Below, piece by piece: positions 1 through 18,769 of a DNA stretch of 57,500 nt. The stretch is taken from the NCBI GenBank assembly GCA_016946835.1, contig JACVTC010000008.1, positions 1,867,501-1,925,000 on the forward strand, written 5' to 3'. The stretch is from Neocallimastix lanati (nom. inval.). Lineage: Eukaryota; Neocallimastigomycota; Neocallimastigomycetes; Neocallimastigales; Neocallimastigaceae. Made by a program: the position numbers and the translations under genes. The notes beneath the pieces are model-generated. The model saw only the letters and a list, made by a program, of their open reading frames with translations. It did no database searches and was not told the origin of the DNA. Numbering within the stretch: the stretch's first letter is position 1; each line of letters opens with the position of its first letter.

Positions 1-1
1 T

Positions 2-3662
<3,661 letters not shown>

Positions 3663-4744
3663 AATAAAAATTACTTTATATTTTTATTTTTATTTTTTTT
3701 TTCTTTATTTTTATTTAATTTTTATATTAATATTATTTTATTATTATTATTTTCTTTTATAAAATGAAGTGAAACAAAATAAAAAATATAACATTAAGTT
3801 GTAAATATATATATATATATATATAATAAATCATAAATAAATAAAAATTTTATATAAGATTTTTTCTTTTTTTAATTATAAATAAATAAAAGAAAGAAAG
3901 AAAAAAAAAAAAAAAAAAGGAGCAAGCAAACAAATAAAATATACATATATTAAAAAGTTTTTATGGGTCAAAAATATATTATTTAAAAAAAAAACAAATA
4001 ATAATAATAATAATAATAACAAATAAAATAACCAGGATTAGTTAATAATAATTAAGGAAGAGTGGAACTAAATTAATAATTATTTCTTATTAATATATAC
4101 ATATTGCTTCATTTTATTTTATTTTTTTTTTTTTTTATAAAAGTTTGATGATGAAAATGAAAATAAGATTCAAAATGAAATTATAGTTTGTAAAAAATGT
4201 ATTTATAAAGCCTATTTAATTGGTTTAGAAGGTGTTAATTAGGTTAATTTTGTAATAATGGTAAAATAGCACCATAATAATAAAGAATAAAATGGTAATA
4301 ATTAAATAAAAAAAAAAAAAAAGATTGAAAAAAAAGAATATACCTAATCTTTTTAACAAAAGATGAAAAAAATCAAAGATTAAAGTAAAAATATTATGCA
4401 TAAATTTAAAGTTTTACTAATAAATATTTATTTTTAAATATATATATATATATATTTTTTTTATATATATTTATTTAAGAATATATTAATTGTTGATTTC
4501 GATATATAAATTATTTTTTAATTAATTGAAAAAAATATATAAATAAATAAAATAATAAGATATAATATAAAAATGAAAATTTACTACTTCTAATTAATGC
4601 TTTTTTAACAATCCATAATAATACTAAATGATTTTGCTTATTATTGTTTATTTGTTAATTGTTAATATTAATGATTATAATTTTAATTGTTTTATTAATT
4701 CGCTAAAATTATTAATATAATTTATTTATAATATTTTTTTTTAC
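3663..4744. other. Intergenic region between convergent 3' ends; possible coding relic
   Basis: This 1.1-kb spacer separates the convergent oxoprolinase and giant coiled-coil genes. It is mostly AT runs and homopolymers. One patch at about 4142-4242 has gene-like composition: an open frame ending in TAG whose translation contains a C-K-K-C pair followed by a hydrophobic tail. No start, partner exon or family could be recognised. No other gene is seen. Confidence 0.4.
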
Positions 4745-7700
4745 TCATAGATTTCCAATATTATTAACATAATAAATATTTTCAATATTTTTTAAATATA
4801 TATTAATTTCATTTGATAAATTCTTGCAATAATCGGTTAAACTATTTTTATATTGAATATTATTTATAAAGTTAACATTAAAATTGTGTATTGTTTCTTT
4901 ATTTCTTTCTTTTAAAGCTTCAATAGAAGTATATTTTGAATTTTGTAAATCTTTTATATTATTATTTTCATTACTAAAATATTCTTCAATTTTTTCTTCA
5001 TTCATATCAATCATATTTTTAACATTGTTATACAGCTGTTCTAAATTCATTATTGATTCTAATTGCTTTAAGTATTTGACATAATTATTTACATCATCTT
5101 TTGATTTATTTATATTTTCTTTTAATTTAAGCACTTTATTATTTAAATACTTTATTTTATTATTAATAATTAAAGAATCAATAATATTTAAATATTTTGT
5201 TTCATCATCAAAAATTTTATTAATTCTTCCAATTTTTTCTTTTAAATCCTTATAAAATAAATTAATATTATTATCAAAGTTATTATTATTAACTAATGTT
5301 AAAATTTCTGAAATTTTCTTATAATTTTCTTCACAAGAATCAATTTTTAATAATATTTCTTTAAATAAGGAATTTCTTTCTTTAATTTTTTCATAATTAG
5401 TATTTATTCTTCTTTGTAATTCATTAATTGCTTTTGTTTCTTTTATAATGTGTTGTAAAATAACATCTTTTTTATTAAATTTAAATAAAACATTTTTATA
5501 TAAAATTTTTTGATTTGCTTCAAAATCTTTATATATTCTATCACTATGAATATTTTTAATTATATCTTCAATCGTTTTAAATTTTTTATTTAAATCTTCT
5601 ATTGTATTCATTGGGTTACTCATACTTGAATTATCAGCTTCTTTATATTTTAATTGAATTGAACTAACTTCATTATTTATATATATTAATTCACCATATA
5701 ATATATATACTATTTCTTGAAAATCAATAAATGATTTTGAAAAATTGCAAAGACTTTTTAAATCTTCTTTATTTTGGTCTAAATTATTTAATTTTTTTAA
5801 TATTTCATTTATCTTATTATTATTTAATGTTTTTCTTAATTGATTTATATAGTTATTTTTTTCTATTATTTCATTATTTACAATGTTACAATTATTATTA
5901 TTAATTTCAAGTTTTTCTTTGCTTTTATTTATATTTAAATTGATTCTTTCTCTTAATCTTTTAGTGTATTCTTCAAATTCTCCATTTATACCAAAATTTA
6001 CTATATTTTCTAATGGAATTAAGGTTTCAGTTGGAGGTAAATTGTCTTGCATTGATTTTATGGATTTATTTTTAATATTAATCCAATTTTTTATATCATC
6101 AATTTCATTTTCATTCTTTTTTAATGATTCAATATTAATAAATTCATTTTCTATATTATTATTTATGTTTTTTATCAAAGAATTTATTGTCTCATTTAAT
6201 AATATGAATTCTTTGTTAATACATGAAATTAAATACTGAATATATTCATTGTCTTCATTTTTATATAGATTATTTAATTCATTGCATTCTTTTAATTCTT
6301 TATTATATGAATTTTCATATTCTTGAATTTGTGCCTTATATAATTTTAATTCAGTCATCTTAATTGGAATATTACTTTCATCTTTTTTAATATTAATAAA
6401 TTTAATATTATTTATTATATTACTCAAATCATCGTACTTTGCTTTATAAGAATAAATAATATTAATGGATTTTTTAATTAACTCATTATATATATCTAAT
6501 TCGCTATAATCCCATATATGATTAGGATTATTTAATAGTGCCATTAATAGTTGATAAATATTAATTGGAAGATTCTCAATTCCATCGTCATCATTATTAT
6601 TTCCTTTAGACATAAATGCATCTGATGCTAAGGAAGTTATTTCTAATAAGCAATTCATATTTTTAATTACGTCATTATATTGAGTTTCATATATTTTATA
6701 ATCATTTTCTAATATATTATTTTCTTCAGAAGAACTATAAACATATTTACTATATTTTAAAATGTTTTCTTTATTTAAAATATATTTGAAATCATCTAAT
6801 AATTTATTAATATTATTATTGTTTTTCATAATTATTTCCATTAATTTTTTATTAACATCATCGAATTGAATTTTTCGCTTTGAAATATAAATTTCCAATT
6901 GTTTAAAATAATCATTAAATTTATATATATTTATATCAATAGGTCCATTATTGATCTTTATAAATTCATCAATAGAATTAAATGGGAGAGTAATATTTTC
7001 ATTATATTCTTTATTTATATTATATTTATTTTTTTCCCATGTATTTATAATAGTATTTATAGATGAAAAAATTATATTTAATTCTAACTTCTCATTTCTA
7101 TCATTATCATATTTTATAAATATATCTTCAATTTCATTACAATTAATAATATTCTCTTTTAATGAAATATATTCATTATATATTTTAATTATATTTTTAT
7201 ACCAATTAAATCCCTCATTAATTTTTTCTAAAAATTCAATGTTTGATTCTATTAAACATTTATATTTATTTTTTATTATTTTTAAACTCTCTGATTCTGT
7301 CGTTAAAGTATCTATAATATTTGAATATTCTTTTTTATATCTTTCTATTGATTCATCATTTTTTAATATAACATTTTGAATTTTTTTGTCATTAAATAAT
7401 ATGTCTTTATTTATTCTTTTTATATCTTGTGAAAAAGAATTAATATTTAATCGTAATTTTTCTAAATTTTGTTGATGTAATAATCCATTTTGTATAATGT
7501 TATTTATTATTTCTGTTATTTTTTCTCTATTATTTTTAATATCTAATTTGAAATTTTCTAACTTTTTATTATTATCATTATTTAAATATTGAGTATTTAA
7601 TATACTTTTATTAATAGCAGAAACACCATTAAGTTTATCAAGGGTGTTTTGAATAATTTTTTTAATATTATCTGGATTGTCTTCCCATATATAATTCTTA

Positions 7701-10700
7701 AAATTCTCATCTGTTAATTTAGAATTAATCCAATCATTTAATTTATTTAATTTTTGTATGTAATTATTAAGTTCCAAAGAAGAAATCTTATCAGGGTTAA
7801 CCTCATTTAAATAATTTAATTCACAAATATATTCTTTTTCATCTAATTTAGTATTTTTATATAATTCCTCTAACATTTTTCTTAATTTTTCTTCCTCATC
7901 TAGTTTATTAATATAGTTTAATATTTCTTTCAATTTAGCATTCAGTTTTTTTATTTCATTATCACAATTATCTTCATCTTCTTTATTTTTATTAATCAAT
8001 TTTTCATATTTCTGAACATATTTAAAGCTTTCTTGATATTTATCATATATATCTAATATTTTATTTAATTTCGTATAACTTTTTTCTAAATTACTGAATT
8101 GATTTTCAAATAATATTTTTTTTTCTATTTTACTATTAATCTCATTGATTTTTTCAAATTCCTCTATTAAATCTTTTATTTCAGAAATTAAAATATTAAT
8201 ATTATTTATTTCTTTATTATTATTATATATTTCATTTATTAAGTTATGTTCAATGTTACAATCTTTAATGCTAGTTTTAATTTCTTTTAATTTATCATTA
8301 TAATTATTTATTAGTGTTTTAATTCCTTGAATATTTTGATTTTGGTCTTCATCTTTATTTTTGATATATGTTTCACATTCATTTATATCCATTGAATTAA
8401 TATTTATTAATATTTCATTAAATGCCTTTTTATAATTAGAAATATCGAGTATATTCATATTATTTTCAGAAGAAAAATTATTTAATTTATTTATTTCTTC
8501 AGTAATATTTAATAATTTTTTTTCATATAATTCATATTCATTAATAAATTTTGAACAATATTTAATTTTATCATTTAATTTACTGCACTTATCATATGTA
8601 TCTGTTTGAATTGTATTTAACGATTTTGAAATTTTAGATATCAACAATTTAACAAATACTTTTTTATTTGTTTTTTCATAGAAATTTTCATTATAAATAT
8701 TTATTAAATTTTCATATTCATCATAATCTAAATTTAACGTTTTTATTAAATAGTCTTTCTCAATTTCTTTAACTTTGGTTTTGCAATCGCTTATTATTCT
8801 TTCATTAATTTCAGAACTTTTTAATGTGTTATTAATTGATTTCATTAAAGATTGTACAAAAGTAAATTTACTATATAAACTTATAGCTTTTTTCTCAACA
8901 TCTACTAATTTAAATGCGGATATACAATAATCATTAAATTCTAATAAATCACTTTTCAATAAATCAAAAGATTTATTTGTTGTTGATTTTAGAGAAGTGA
9001 TTTTTTCTTCATTACTATATTCTATAAATATTGATTCATAATATTTTAATTTTTCATTTAACTCTTTATTTAATTCTTCATAATGACTTTTGCATTCTTC
9101 TATTATGCTATTTGATTCATTAATAGTGGAAGACAATGTTTTATTAATATTTTCATGAAATTTATTTGATTCGCTATCATCTTTACTTGCAATTATATTT
9201 TCAAGTATATTAAATAATGGTTCTGGAGGAAGACTTAATGAATATTGTTTTAAATCATTTTGTAAATTTTGTATCCAATTTTGAATATTAATTAATTCAT
9301 TTATTATATCTGCACATTTTGCTTCATATTTTTTTGTAATATCTTTAATAATTTGATTTAATGTACTAATTAAATTTTTTATTTCGTTTAAATATCTCTT
9401 CTGATTGTTTAAAATATAATTATCTAATTCGTTAATTAACTGATTATTTTCACTATTTAAATCTTTAACTTTATTATATTGATTATGATTAAAAATTATA
9501 TTTTCTTCAAGTTCATCTTTGCAATTCTCAAAGTAATCCAATTGCCTTCTGCACTGGTTTATTATATCTATATTTATATCATTTTCTTTATTATATTTTA
9601 ATACATAATTATCTATTTCGTTATAAAGTTTATATAATTTTTTATATGAATTTTCATTATATTTAATTAAATCTATAAAATCGCATTCAATATTCCATAA
9701 GTTTTCAAAATTCATCATTGACATTTTATATTCTTCATTCTCTAAATTATTAATAATTACATTAAATATTTCATCGGGAATTTTTTCAATTTTATCATTT
9801 TCATTAGCATTTTCTTGTATTAATTGTTTTAAATTTTTTAATGAAATATAATAATTATTTATGTAATTATGAATTTCTTTACTTTTATTATGATCATTAA
9901 TATAATTTGAATTATTATTTCCATCTTTATTTATATTTTTCAAATATTCATAATAATAAGATAACCACAACTCAAAATTTTCTTTATTTATTCTTTTTTC
10001 AATTAAATTTTTTTCATTATATAATTCTTCATTTTTTTTTAATGATATATCTAGTAATTTCTTTTTAATATTAATAAATTGATTCTTTCTTTTGTCAAAT
10101 TTATTTTTTAATGCTTCTATTGAAGTTTTATCAATAAATAATTTTTCTACTTCATCTGTAATTTTAGCATTTAATGAATTAATTCTATATAATGGAAATT
10201 TAGTATTACATGTATATACTTTTTCAATATCTTTAATTTCTTCAAGCCAATGATTTAATATATTATTAATACAATTAACAATTTGATTTATATATAGTTC
10301 ATTAAAGCATTTATTAGATCCTTCATTAACTATACTATCTAATAATTTTGAGCACTTCATTATATCATCATTAATATTGTCTCTTCTTTCTTCTGCTTGA
10401 TTGAAGTTCTTAATCCATTCAATACTTTTATATACAATATCAATATATTCTTTTAAATTATTTCTTTCATTAATAACTTTATTTAACAATTCCTTTATAA
10501 TTTCAAGTTTATCAAGTAATTCCTTAGATATAGATTTAATTAAAGAATTATCTATATGAATATTGTATATCATGTTTATGTTCACATTAATTTCTTTTTC
10601 ATAAATTTCAATATTTTTGGAAACTTCAAATAAAATATTATTATACTTTTGATGGCATTCTGATAGATTTTTCATTATTAATGACTTTTCACTAATTCCC

Positions 10701-10909
10701 TCCAAGATTTCTTGAATATTATATATAATATTATTTAAATTATTCATTATGGAATCATCTAAAACAGAAATATCTTTATGTATTTTTTTAATTTTTTCAT
10801 AATCAATTGAAATAATTGCCTAAATTAATGTATATATATATTATTATTATATTATATTATATTATATTATATTATATTATTATTATATTATTATTTTATT
10901 ATTATTTTA

Positions 10910-10946
<37 letters not shown>

Positions 10947-13900
10947 ACCTTATATTCTTTATAAATGTTTTCCCATTCTTTTTTATCATTATAAATATTT
11001 TCTTTTATATTTTTAAAATCAGTTTTAATAATATTAAAAAATTCTTTTGAATATTTATTTGATGGATTTGATAACCCCTTTAGGTCTAATTCAGAATTTT
11101 CCATTAATGATTCATTTATTTTAAAGATATTTTTTATTTTATTTATTATTCCATCTTTAACTTCAAATTCCATTATATTATTTATATTTTCAATCGAACT
11201 ATTATTATATAAATATTCTTTCATTAAATTTATATTATTTTTGTTATTAATACTATTTTTATATAAATATTTTATATTTTTTGGGATATACATGTATTTT
11301 TTATAATAATTTATGTAATTGTCTACTAAACTAATATAATTATTATATTCGTTAAATTTCTGTAATATAAATGAAATCAAATTATTTACACTTTCATATT
11401 CTTTTCCAATAAATTTATATTTATTTAAATTCATCAATATTCCAGTAACAAATTCTGAATTATATATTTTTTTAATTTTATTTTGTTTATTAATTATTCT
11501 ATTTTCATAAGATTTATCATCAATTGCAATACTATATTTTAATTCATTATTTTCAGTGTTTATTATTAATTGATCAAATTTATCTATAAATAATTTAACA
11601 ATATTGTTATAATCATCATATCCAATTATACATTTATGAACTATATTTTCAATATTTTTATATGATGTATCAACTTCCTTGTAATAACTATCAAGATAGT
11701 TGATAATATTATTAAATCTAGATATATATATTTCTTTATTCTCCAAAGTTTCTCCATTAAAGCTAAGTTCTTTTTGAATTTCTTTGACGTTGCTATTTAA
11801 TTCTTTTTGGAAATTCTTAAAATTCTTAAACTTATTATAAAAATCATAATTTAATGAATCTTCTGATTTATTATTTGAGTTATTTAACTCATTGGAAATG
11901 GTTTTTAATTCATTCATTTTATTAATATATTCTATGCTTAATAATCCATTTTTTATTATGTTCAGTTTTTCCACTAACTTCTGATCTTTAATACCATTAA
12001 TATTATTACATAAGGTACTTTTACAAAATTTTACAATATTATCTGAGTATTGAATAGAAAATAATAAATATATAGCTATTTTGTATATCTTTAACATTTT
12101 CATTGTAAAGAAATATCTATTATTAATGACAGAAACATTTTCTTCCAACTTATCTAATGAATTTTTGTTTTTTTCTAATTGATTCAAGGATTTTATTAAT
12201 TCTACGTTCCCTTTATATTTATTTATTTTATTACATATTATCATTTTTTTATGATTAAGAGTAAAATCAATTTCATCAACTTTATATTTTTTATTTTTAA
12301 TTTCAATTATTGTATTTTTAATTACATTTTCTTCACATGAATTAATAAATTTTTTAATTATATTATAATCGTTATTATTACAATTAAATTTTATTGATGC
12401 TAATTCATTAATAGGAATTCTAATAATATGTAAAAAAAAATCATTTTTAATATCTTCTAATTGTTCATTTGCATTATTACTCCATGTATTAATATCATCA
12501 TTTAATTTATCCATTGAATTATTAATAATATTATTTTCTTTAATTATTTCTTTTATTTCAACTTCAGAATCATTAATCATATCTTGGCTTTTAATTTCTA
12601 ATAATTCAATTATCTTTAAAATTTCTTCTGATGGTGATTCTGTTATTTCCTCATATTTTTCTCTTATATTATATATATTATTTTGGTATTGAACTAATTT
12701 GTCTTTATGACTTTTTTCAAATTGAGATACACTCAATGATTGATTTTCAATATTTTCTTTCACATTTTCTAACTCTTTAAATAATTGATTAAAATTTAAT
12801 ATTATTTGAAAAATATCATTCTCGATTTCCCATAATTTATTTAAATATTTTAAATTCCAAATATTTCCATTAGAAGAAAAATAATCTATTAATTTTTCTT
12901 TTATATATAATGGAATTACATTCATTAGATCTCCAAATTCCGTTAACTCTTTTTCATTTAATATACATGCAATAATTTTTTTAAGGTATTTATTATGCTT
13001 TCTTTCATGATTATCACAAATCTTTTTATATTGAGACTCATATAATGAATGATCATCTATTATTTCTTGTAATACATCATGATTAACTTTATCATTTATC
13101 GTAAATAATTTCCATTTAACTATATTTTCTTTTGATATATGATGCTCTAAAATATATATTAATGAATTTATACTGATTTGATATTTATCATAATATTTAT
13201 TTATTTTATCAAATAATTCACTAAATTGAGTTAAACGTTGATCATAATTATTTATCAATATATCAATTTGAATTTTTTCTTTTATAACATCTATAAATTC
13301 ATTAAACTTTGTTTGTTCCTCATTTTCACATTGGATAAAATTTATAAGTTTATGTGATTTTGCTTTATAATTTTGAATATCATCTCTCCATTTTTTAAAT
13401 TCATTTTTTGAACATTCTTTTATATCTGAATATGTACATTCGTTATTATTTATTAAATCTTCTATAACTTTATAAATTGACATACATGTTCTGAATTCCT
13501 CAAATAATTTTTCTTTTACTTGTTTTAAATTAAATATTTCTGTTAATATTTCATCATTGTTATCTATAAAATTTAAAATTAAATTAATTTCTTTATATTT
13601 TATTTCAATTGCATTACATAAATAATTATAATGTTCTGAATTTATTTCATATTCATTTCTTTCTTTTAAATTTTTTATATTTTTTATTGATATAAAATCA
13701 ATATAATTATCCTTTAAGTCAATCCATTCTAACTGTAATTGCTTAATTACATTCTTAAATATATCATTAACTTCTGAAAACTTTTTATATGTATTTTCTT
13801 TATTTAATTCATTATTTCCTAATATTTCCTTATATTCTTCAACTGTAGTTTCTATTATAATTTCTATTTCTTCTTTATGTTTTTCTAATTTACTTCCAAG

Positions 13901-16900
13901 ATTATAATATTTTTCATTTCTTGAATTTTCTTTGTTATCATTCATTTGAGAGTAAATAATTAATTTTTTTATTTTACTAAATTTTTCTAATATGTCAGTT
14001 GGATAATGATGGAAATATAATGAATTTTCGTATTTTTCATATATATCTGACTGAAATATTTTCTTTAAAATTTGGCAGTTATCATTAATTAATTTTATTA
14101 AATTCAATTTTCCATTATGTTGCTCAATTGCACATTTTGGATCTTCTTCAATACAACTAAGAATATTATATATCTCATTAATTTTTCTGTTGATTCTAAC
14201 AAGTTTTTCTTTACTATTTTTTAATTCATTAATATGATCTTTAAATTTATTGATCTTTTTATTCGAATTATCTTTATAATTTGTATATGAATTATTTTTT
14301 CTTGATATCTTTTCACATGATTCTACTATATTTTCATATTTTAATAAATAATTATTTTTGTTAAGTATATCATTTATTTTATATCTCTTAGTATTGTACT
14401 CATCAATATAGTCATAATTATTATATGAGGTTTTATATATATAATTATAAATATCTTCTAATTCTTTTGTGTATATTTCAAAAATATATCCTTGATCATA
14501 ATTTTTATCTATTATCTCTATATTTTTATCGATTTTATTTGATAATGAATTACATTCATCTATCAATTTTAAGATACTTTCTTCAGTAAATGATTCTTTA
14601 ATATATATTTCAATATTATCAATTTCTTTTTTTATAATATTAATATATTTTATTATACCATGATTAATTAAAAATTGTTTATTTAATTTCAAAGATTGAA
14701 TTTCATTATATATTTTTTTACAATCTTCTACTGATTTTTTGCAAAATTTTTGATTTTCATTTGACTTATCAGTATCATTACATAAGAGTACATTTTCATT
14801 TATAATTAACTTTCTTTTGTCTTTAATATTTTCTATTTTAGTTACAACTTGGTTTCCTTTTTCATAAAATGGGGTAACTTTTTCATAATCTGAATCAATT
14901 TTTTTATAATATAATTTTAGATTATTATAATGAATAATTATTTTTTGATAAAACTCAGTTAAGTCTTTATATATATATTCCTTATTTTTAAAATTAACTA
15001 ATTTACTATGTTCCAATGTATTTTTTTTTATATCAAAGTTAAATCGTTGAATTTTTTGTTTAATGTTTATTATATTTTTTTTCCCTTTATTGAAATCATC
15101 ATAATTTTCAAATGAAATTTCAAGTTGGTCATGTAAATTATCCAAATTTTTATCTATTAAATCAATAAAATAAAGCATATCTAACATATATTCTTTACAA
15201 CTGCATGCCATTTCATAATCAGATATAATAATTTTCCAATCTTGAAGTTCTTCTTTTAATTTATTAAATTTTTCGGAAACAACTTGTTTTTTCTCTATAA
15301 ACATATCATTAATTAATAAAGTGCTAAAGAATTTTTCAAATTCTAATTTTTTTTCCGAAACAATTTCATAATTATCATTAAATAATATATTTTGTTCTTT
15401 TAAAATATTATTATCATTAATCATAAAAAAGTTAACTAAACTAGATATTGATATATCATATTCTTCAGATATTATCTGATTATTACAAAAATTACAATTA
15501 TATAATTCATATACTGGATTTAAATCAATAGTTTTAATTACATATTTCAAATCATTAATTTCATTTAATTTTTTATTACACCATTCAATATTACCTTTTA
15601 ATAAATTTTCAGTAGTTTCATTTTTAATATTTACTGATGATACCTTTATATATTTATTGCAAATAATTAAAAGAGTCTTCTTAAAATTATCAAATTTTTC
15701 TATCATAGTATCTTGCATCTCAATAATTGCATTTTCATTTTTAATATTAATGCTTGTATATGATGAAGTTAGTATTTCTGAAAGATGTTTAAATGAAGTT
15801 TCTGTTTTACTTATATTATTACATAATTCTTCAAGTTCTTTTATTTCATTTTCATCAAGTTTTTCCCATTTATTATTTTCATTATAAGTATCAATTATAC
15901 TTTTATAGTCAACTAAAATATTCCATTTTTCAGCAAAGATATTAATAAAATTATTAAATTCATTTTCTATTTTCATACATAATTCCATACCATCAAGATC
16001 TTCAATTTTTGGTATATTTAAATAGCACCAGTTCATAATTTCATTAGGAATAATACTTAACTTTGAATCAGCATTATCATCATTGTTACATGATTCTTTC
16101 CATTTTTTTTTAATTTCATTTTTCGCTTTTTGAGTAATTTCTTTTAATTCTTTTTTTAAATCATCATATATTTTATTAATTTTTTCATGGTATATTTGAT
16201 ATTCTATTTTTTCTTTATTAATTTTTTCTGATTTATCAATTGTTTTTAAAAAAAATGAATTTTCTTTACTGAACATATAATCAAATTTATTTTCAATTTC
16301 ATTCTCTTTTTTATTTATTTCATTTCCATAATACTTCATTTGGAAGAATAATTCTTTAAATTGTTTTCTTCTTATTTTTAAAATTGATTCAAGAGTTTTA
16401 ATTTCATTATTTAAAAGTAAATTTTCTATATTTATTTTAAAATTTTTGTTAAATAAATCGAAAAAGTTTATATTTTCAGCATTTGAAAAATGATTAAATT
16501 GATTATATAAATTATCAGCATCTTTATTTATATCATAATATTTTCTTTCAATAGTAGATAAAATCTTATCTATTTTCTTTTCACATTTTGTTATATTTGC
16601 TAGTACAAATGATGATATTCCATCGGAATTTAAAATTTTAATAAATTCTTCACAGCATTTAAGTTGAGTTATGTATATGTACATATAATCGTTGTTTTTA
16701 ATTGCTTGTTTAAATAAATTTATTATATTTACTAAATATGTATTTAAATATTCAAGCTTCTTAATATTATTTTGATATTCCTGCTTATTCTTTTCAATAC
16801 TTTCTTTCAAAATAATAATATTTTTATATTCTATTTTTAAATTATCTTTTTCAAAATGTTGATTAATGTTTTTATAATGATCACACCATTGATTTAAAAT

Positions 16901-18085
16901 TGAAATATCTTGTTGATATTCCTGATTAAATAAATTATATTTTAAAAAAATTTCTTTCTGGAAATTACTGAGATTGTTAGTTACATTAATTAACTTTTTA
17001 TTTTCATTTAATAAATTTTCAATATATTCAAATGATTGCTTAAATAATTTATTCAAATTTTCGTTTTTCACATTTAAAAGTGTAATATGTTTTTCATAAC
17101 TATCTTTATAAAGATCAAATTCATTTGAAACTTCCTTTAAATTATTGATTTTTATTTGAATATTTTTTAATAATAAATTCATTTGGTCAATATCAGAATT
17201 AAATCTTTTCTTATATACACCTTCAATATCTGATTGAATTAATACATCAATATATTTACATTTATTAACTATTCCTTTGAATTCATTTCCTAATTCTTCC
17301 AAATTACTTAATTTAACCTCAATTTTAAGCTTATCTTCTAAATTTTTTTCATTTTGAATAGCATTTTTAAATGATTCCTTTAAATCATTATTCCATTCAT
17401 TCTCTTTTATATTTTTCTTATATAAATTAATGCATTCTGGAATTTCTTTTTCAATTATATATATATCATTTAATAAATTCTCGCTTAATCTTAAATACTT
17501 ACTTTCTAATGAATATTTCAATTCTTTTAGAATTTTATTATTAGTAGTCTTACTTGAAAAATATTTTAAATTTCTTGAAGTAGAGTGGTCATCAAAAATT
17601 AATTGTTTTTTGATATCCTCAAGTTCACTTCTTGATAATTCAATTATATTAACAACTTTAAAAATGAATTCCTTAAACTCTTTGTATGTATTAAAATTAA
17701 TATTTTTAAAGCTTCTTCTTTTAATATCATTTACTTTTTCATTTATTTCATATATTTTTTCACCTAAAAATTCCCACCCATTCAATATTCCTTTTAAAAA
17801 TGTAATGTCATTAGTATAATCGGTCTTTTTTTTATTGATAAAGGTTTGTATATTTTCGTCTTTAGCATATTTTCCTTTGATAATATTTACAAATTCACTA
17901 ACATGATCTTCAAAAATTTTTAAAGCATTTAAATTGAGGTCTTGCTTTTCATAAAATATATCATTCTTGAATTTATCATAATAAATTTCAATGATATGAT
18001 TTAAATCGCTATCCAATTCCTCTGATTTTTTTTGGACATCTTTATTTATATCTTTAAAATCATTTAAATTCAAGTGGTCGTTCAT
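4745..18085 (-). CDS. Giant four-unit coiled-coil (spectrin-like) protein, about 4,403 residues, one intron
   Basis: Two huge open frames on the minus strand join across one short intron. Exon 1 is 18085-10949 (2,379 codons, ATG at 18085) and exon 2 is 10819-4745 (2,024 codons plus TGA). The intron 10820-10948 is phase 0, has GT and AG ends, and is almost pure ATA/TTA repeat. The protein is rich in Asn, Lys, Ile and Glu and predicted to be helical throughout. Trp recurs at helix positions as in spectrin repeats (for example N-W-I-x-x-L). No calponin-homology, motor, transmembrane or KASH segment is visible. Four matching landmark motifs recur every 1,030 to 1,070 residues, so it appears to be four tandem super-units. 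I do not recognise an orthologue. A structural linker or scaffold role is inferred only from architecture. Near-absence of introns is odd beside intron-dense neighbours. Confidence 0.9.
10820..10948 (-). other. The only intron of the giant gene, made of ATA/TTA repeats
   Basis: Read on the minus strand, the donor follows the codons for K-E-Y-K and the acceptor AG precedes A-I-I-S-I-D-Y-E-K. Both sides are phase 0 and the downstream frame continues without a stop. The interior is a TTA/ATTAT microsatellite, so its length is likely to vary between strains. Unspliced, the reading frame runs into a poly-Ile tail and stops. Confidence 0.85.
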
Positions 18086-18442
18086 TTTTCGTATTCCTAT
18101 TAATTACTTAACAATTTTATGCTCGTAATATATAATATATAAACACTTTTGTTATTGATTCTTAATATAATATTCTAATTTTATGTAAAATTTTTTAAAT
18201 TTTTTTAAATTTAAATATAAATTTTTTCTCAATATTTAAATACTAATTGATTAAATAGAATAAACCTATTACTTTATTAAAAAATATGGCAATAGATTTT
18301 ATAATGGATCAATTCAATATTTAATAATCATATAATCATATTAATACAATTAATAAATAATAATAGCTAAATAATAATATAAAAAAATAAAAAAAATAAA
18401 AAAATAAAAATAAAAGTAAAAATAAAATAAAAATAAAAATAA

Positions 18443-18496
<54 letters not shown>

Positions 18497-18718
18497 AAGC
18501 TTGTTATTTATTAATTAATTGTGATATAAAATAACAACGTTCCAAAGACTAATAAGAAATATCATAATACATAATATACTACTAATTATTATAAAAATAA
18601 TTATTTATATGCCTTTAAAAGTATTTATTTTTTAATTATTTAACAAATAATACTATTGTCTAAAATTATATTTCTAAATGACATAATTAATTGGAAAAAT
18701 AAAGAATTAAATAGTTTT

Positions 18719-18769
<51 letters not shown>

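Noticed and set aside
4745-18085. Two separate coiled-coil genes (2,000 and 2,392 residues)
   Set aside because: A phase-0 GT-AG intron at 10820-10948 joins them, the second frame is open upstream of its apparent Met, and the repeat landmarks keep their period across the junction.
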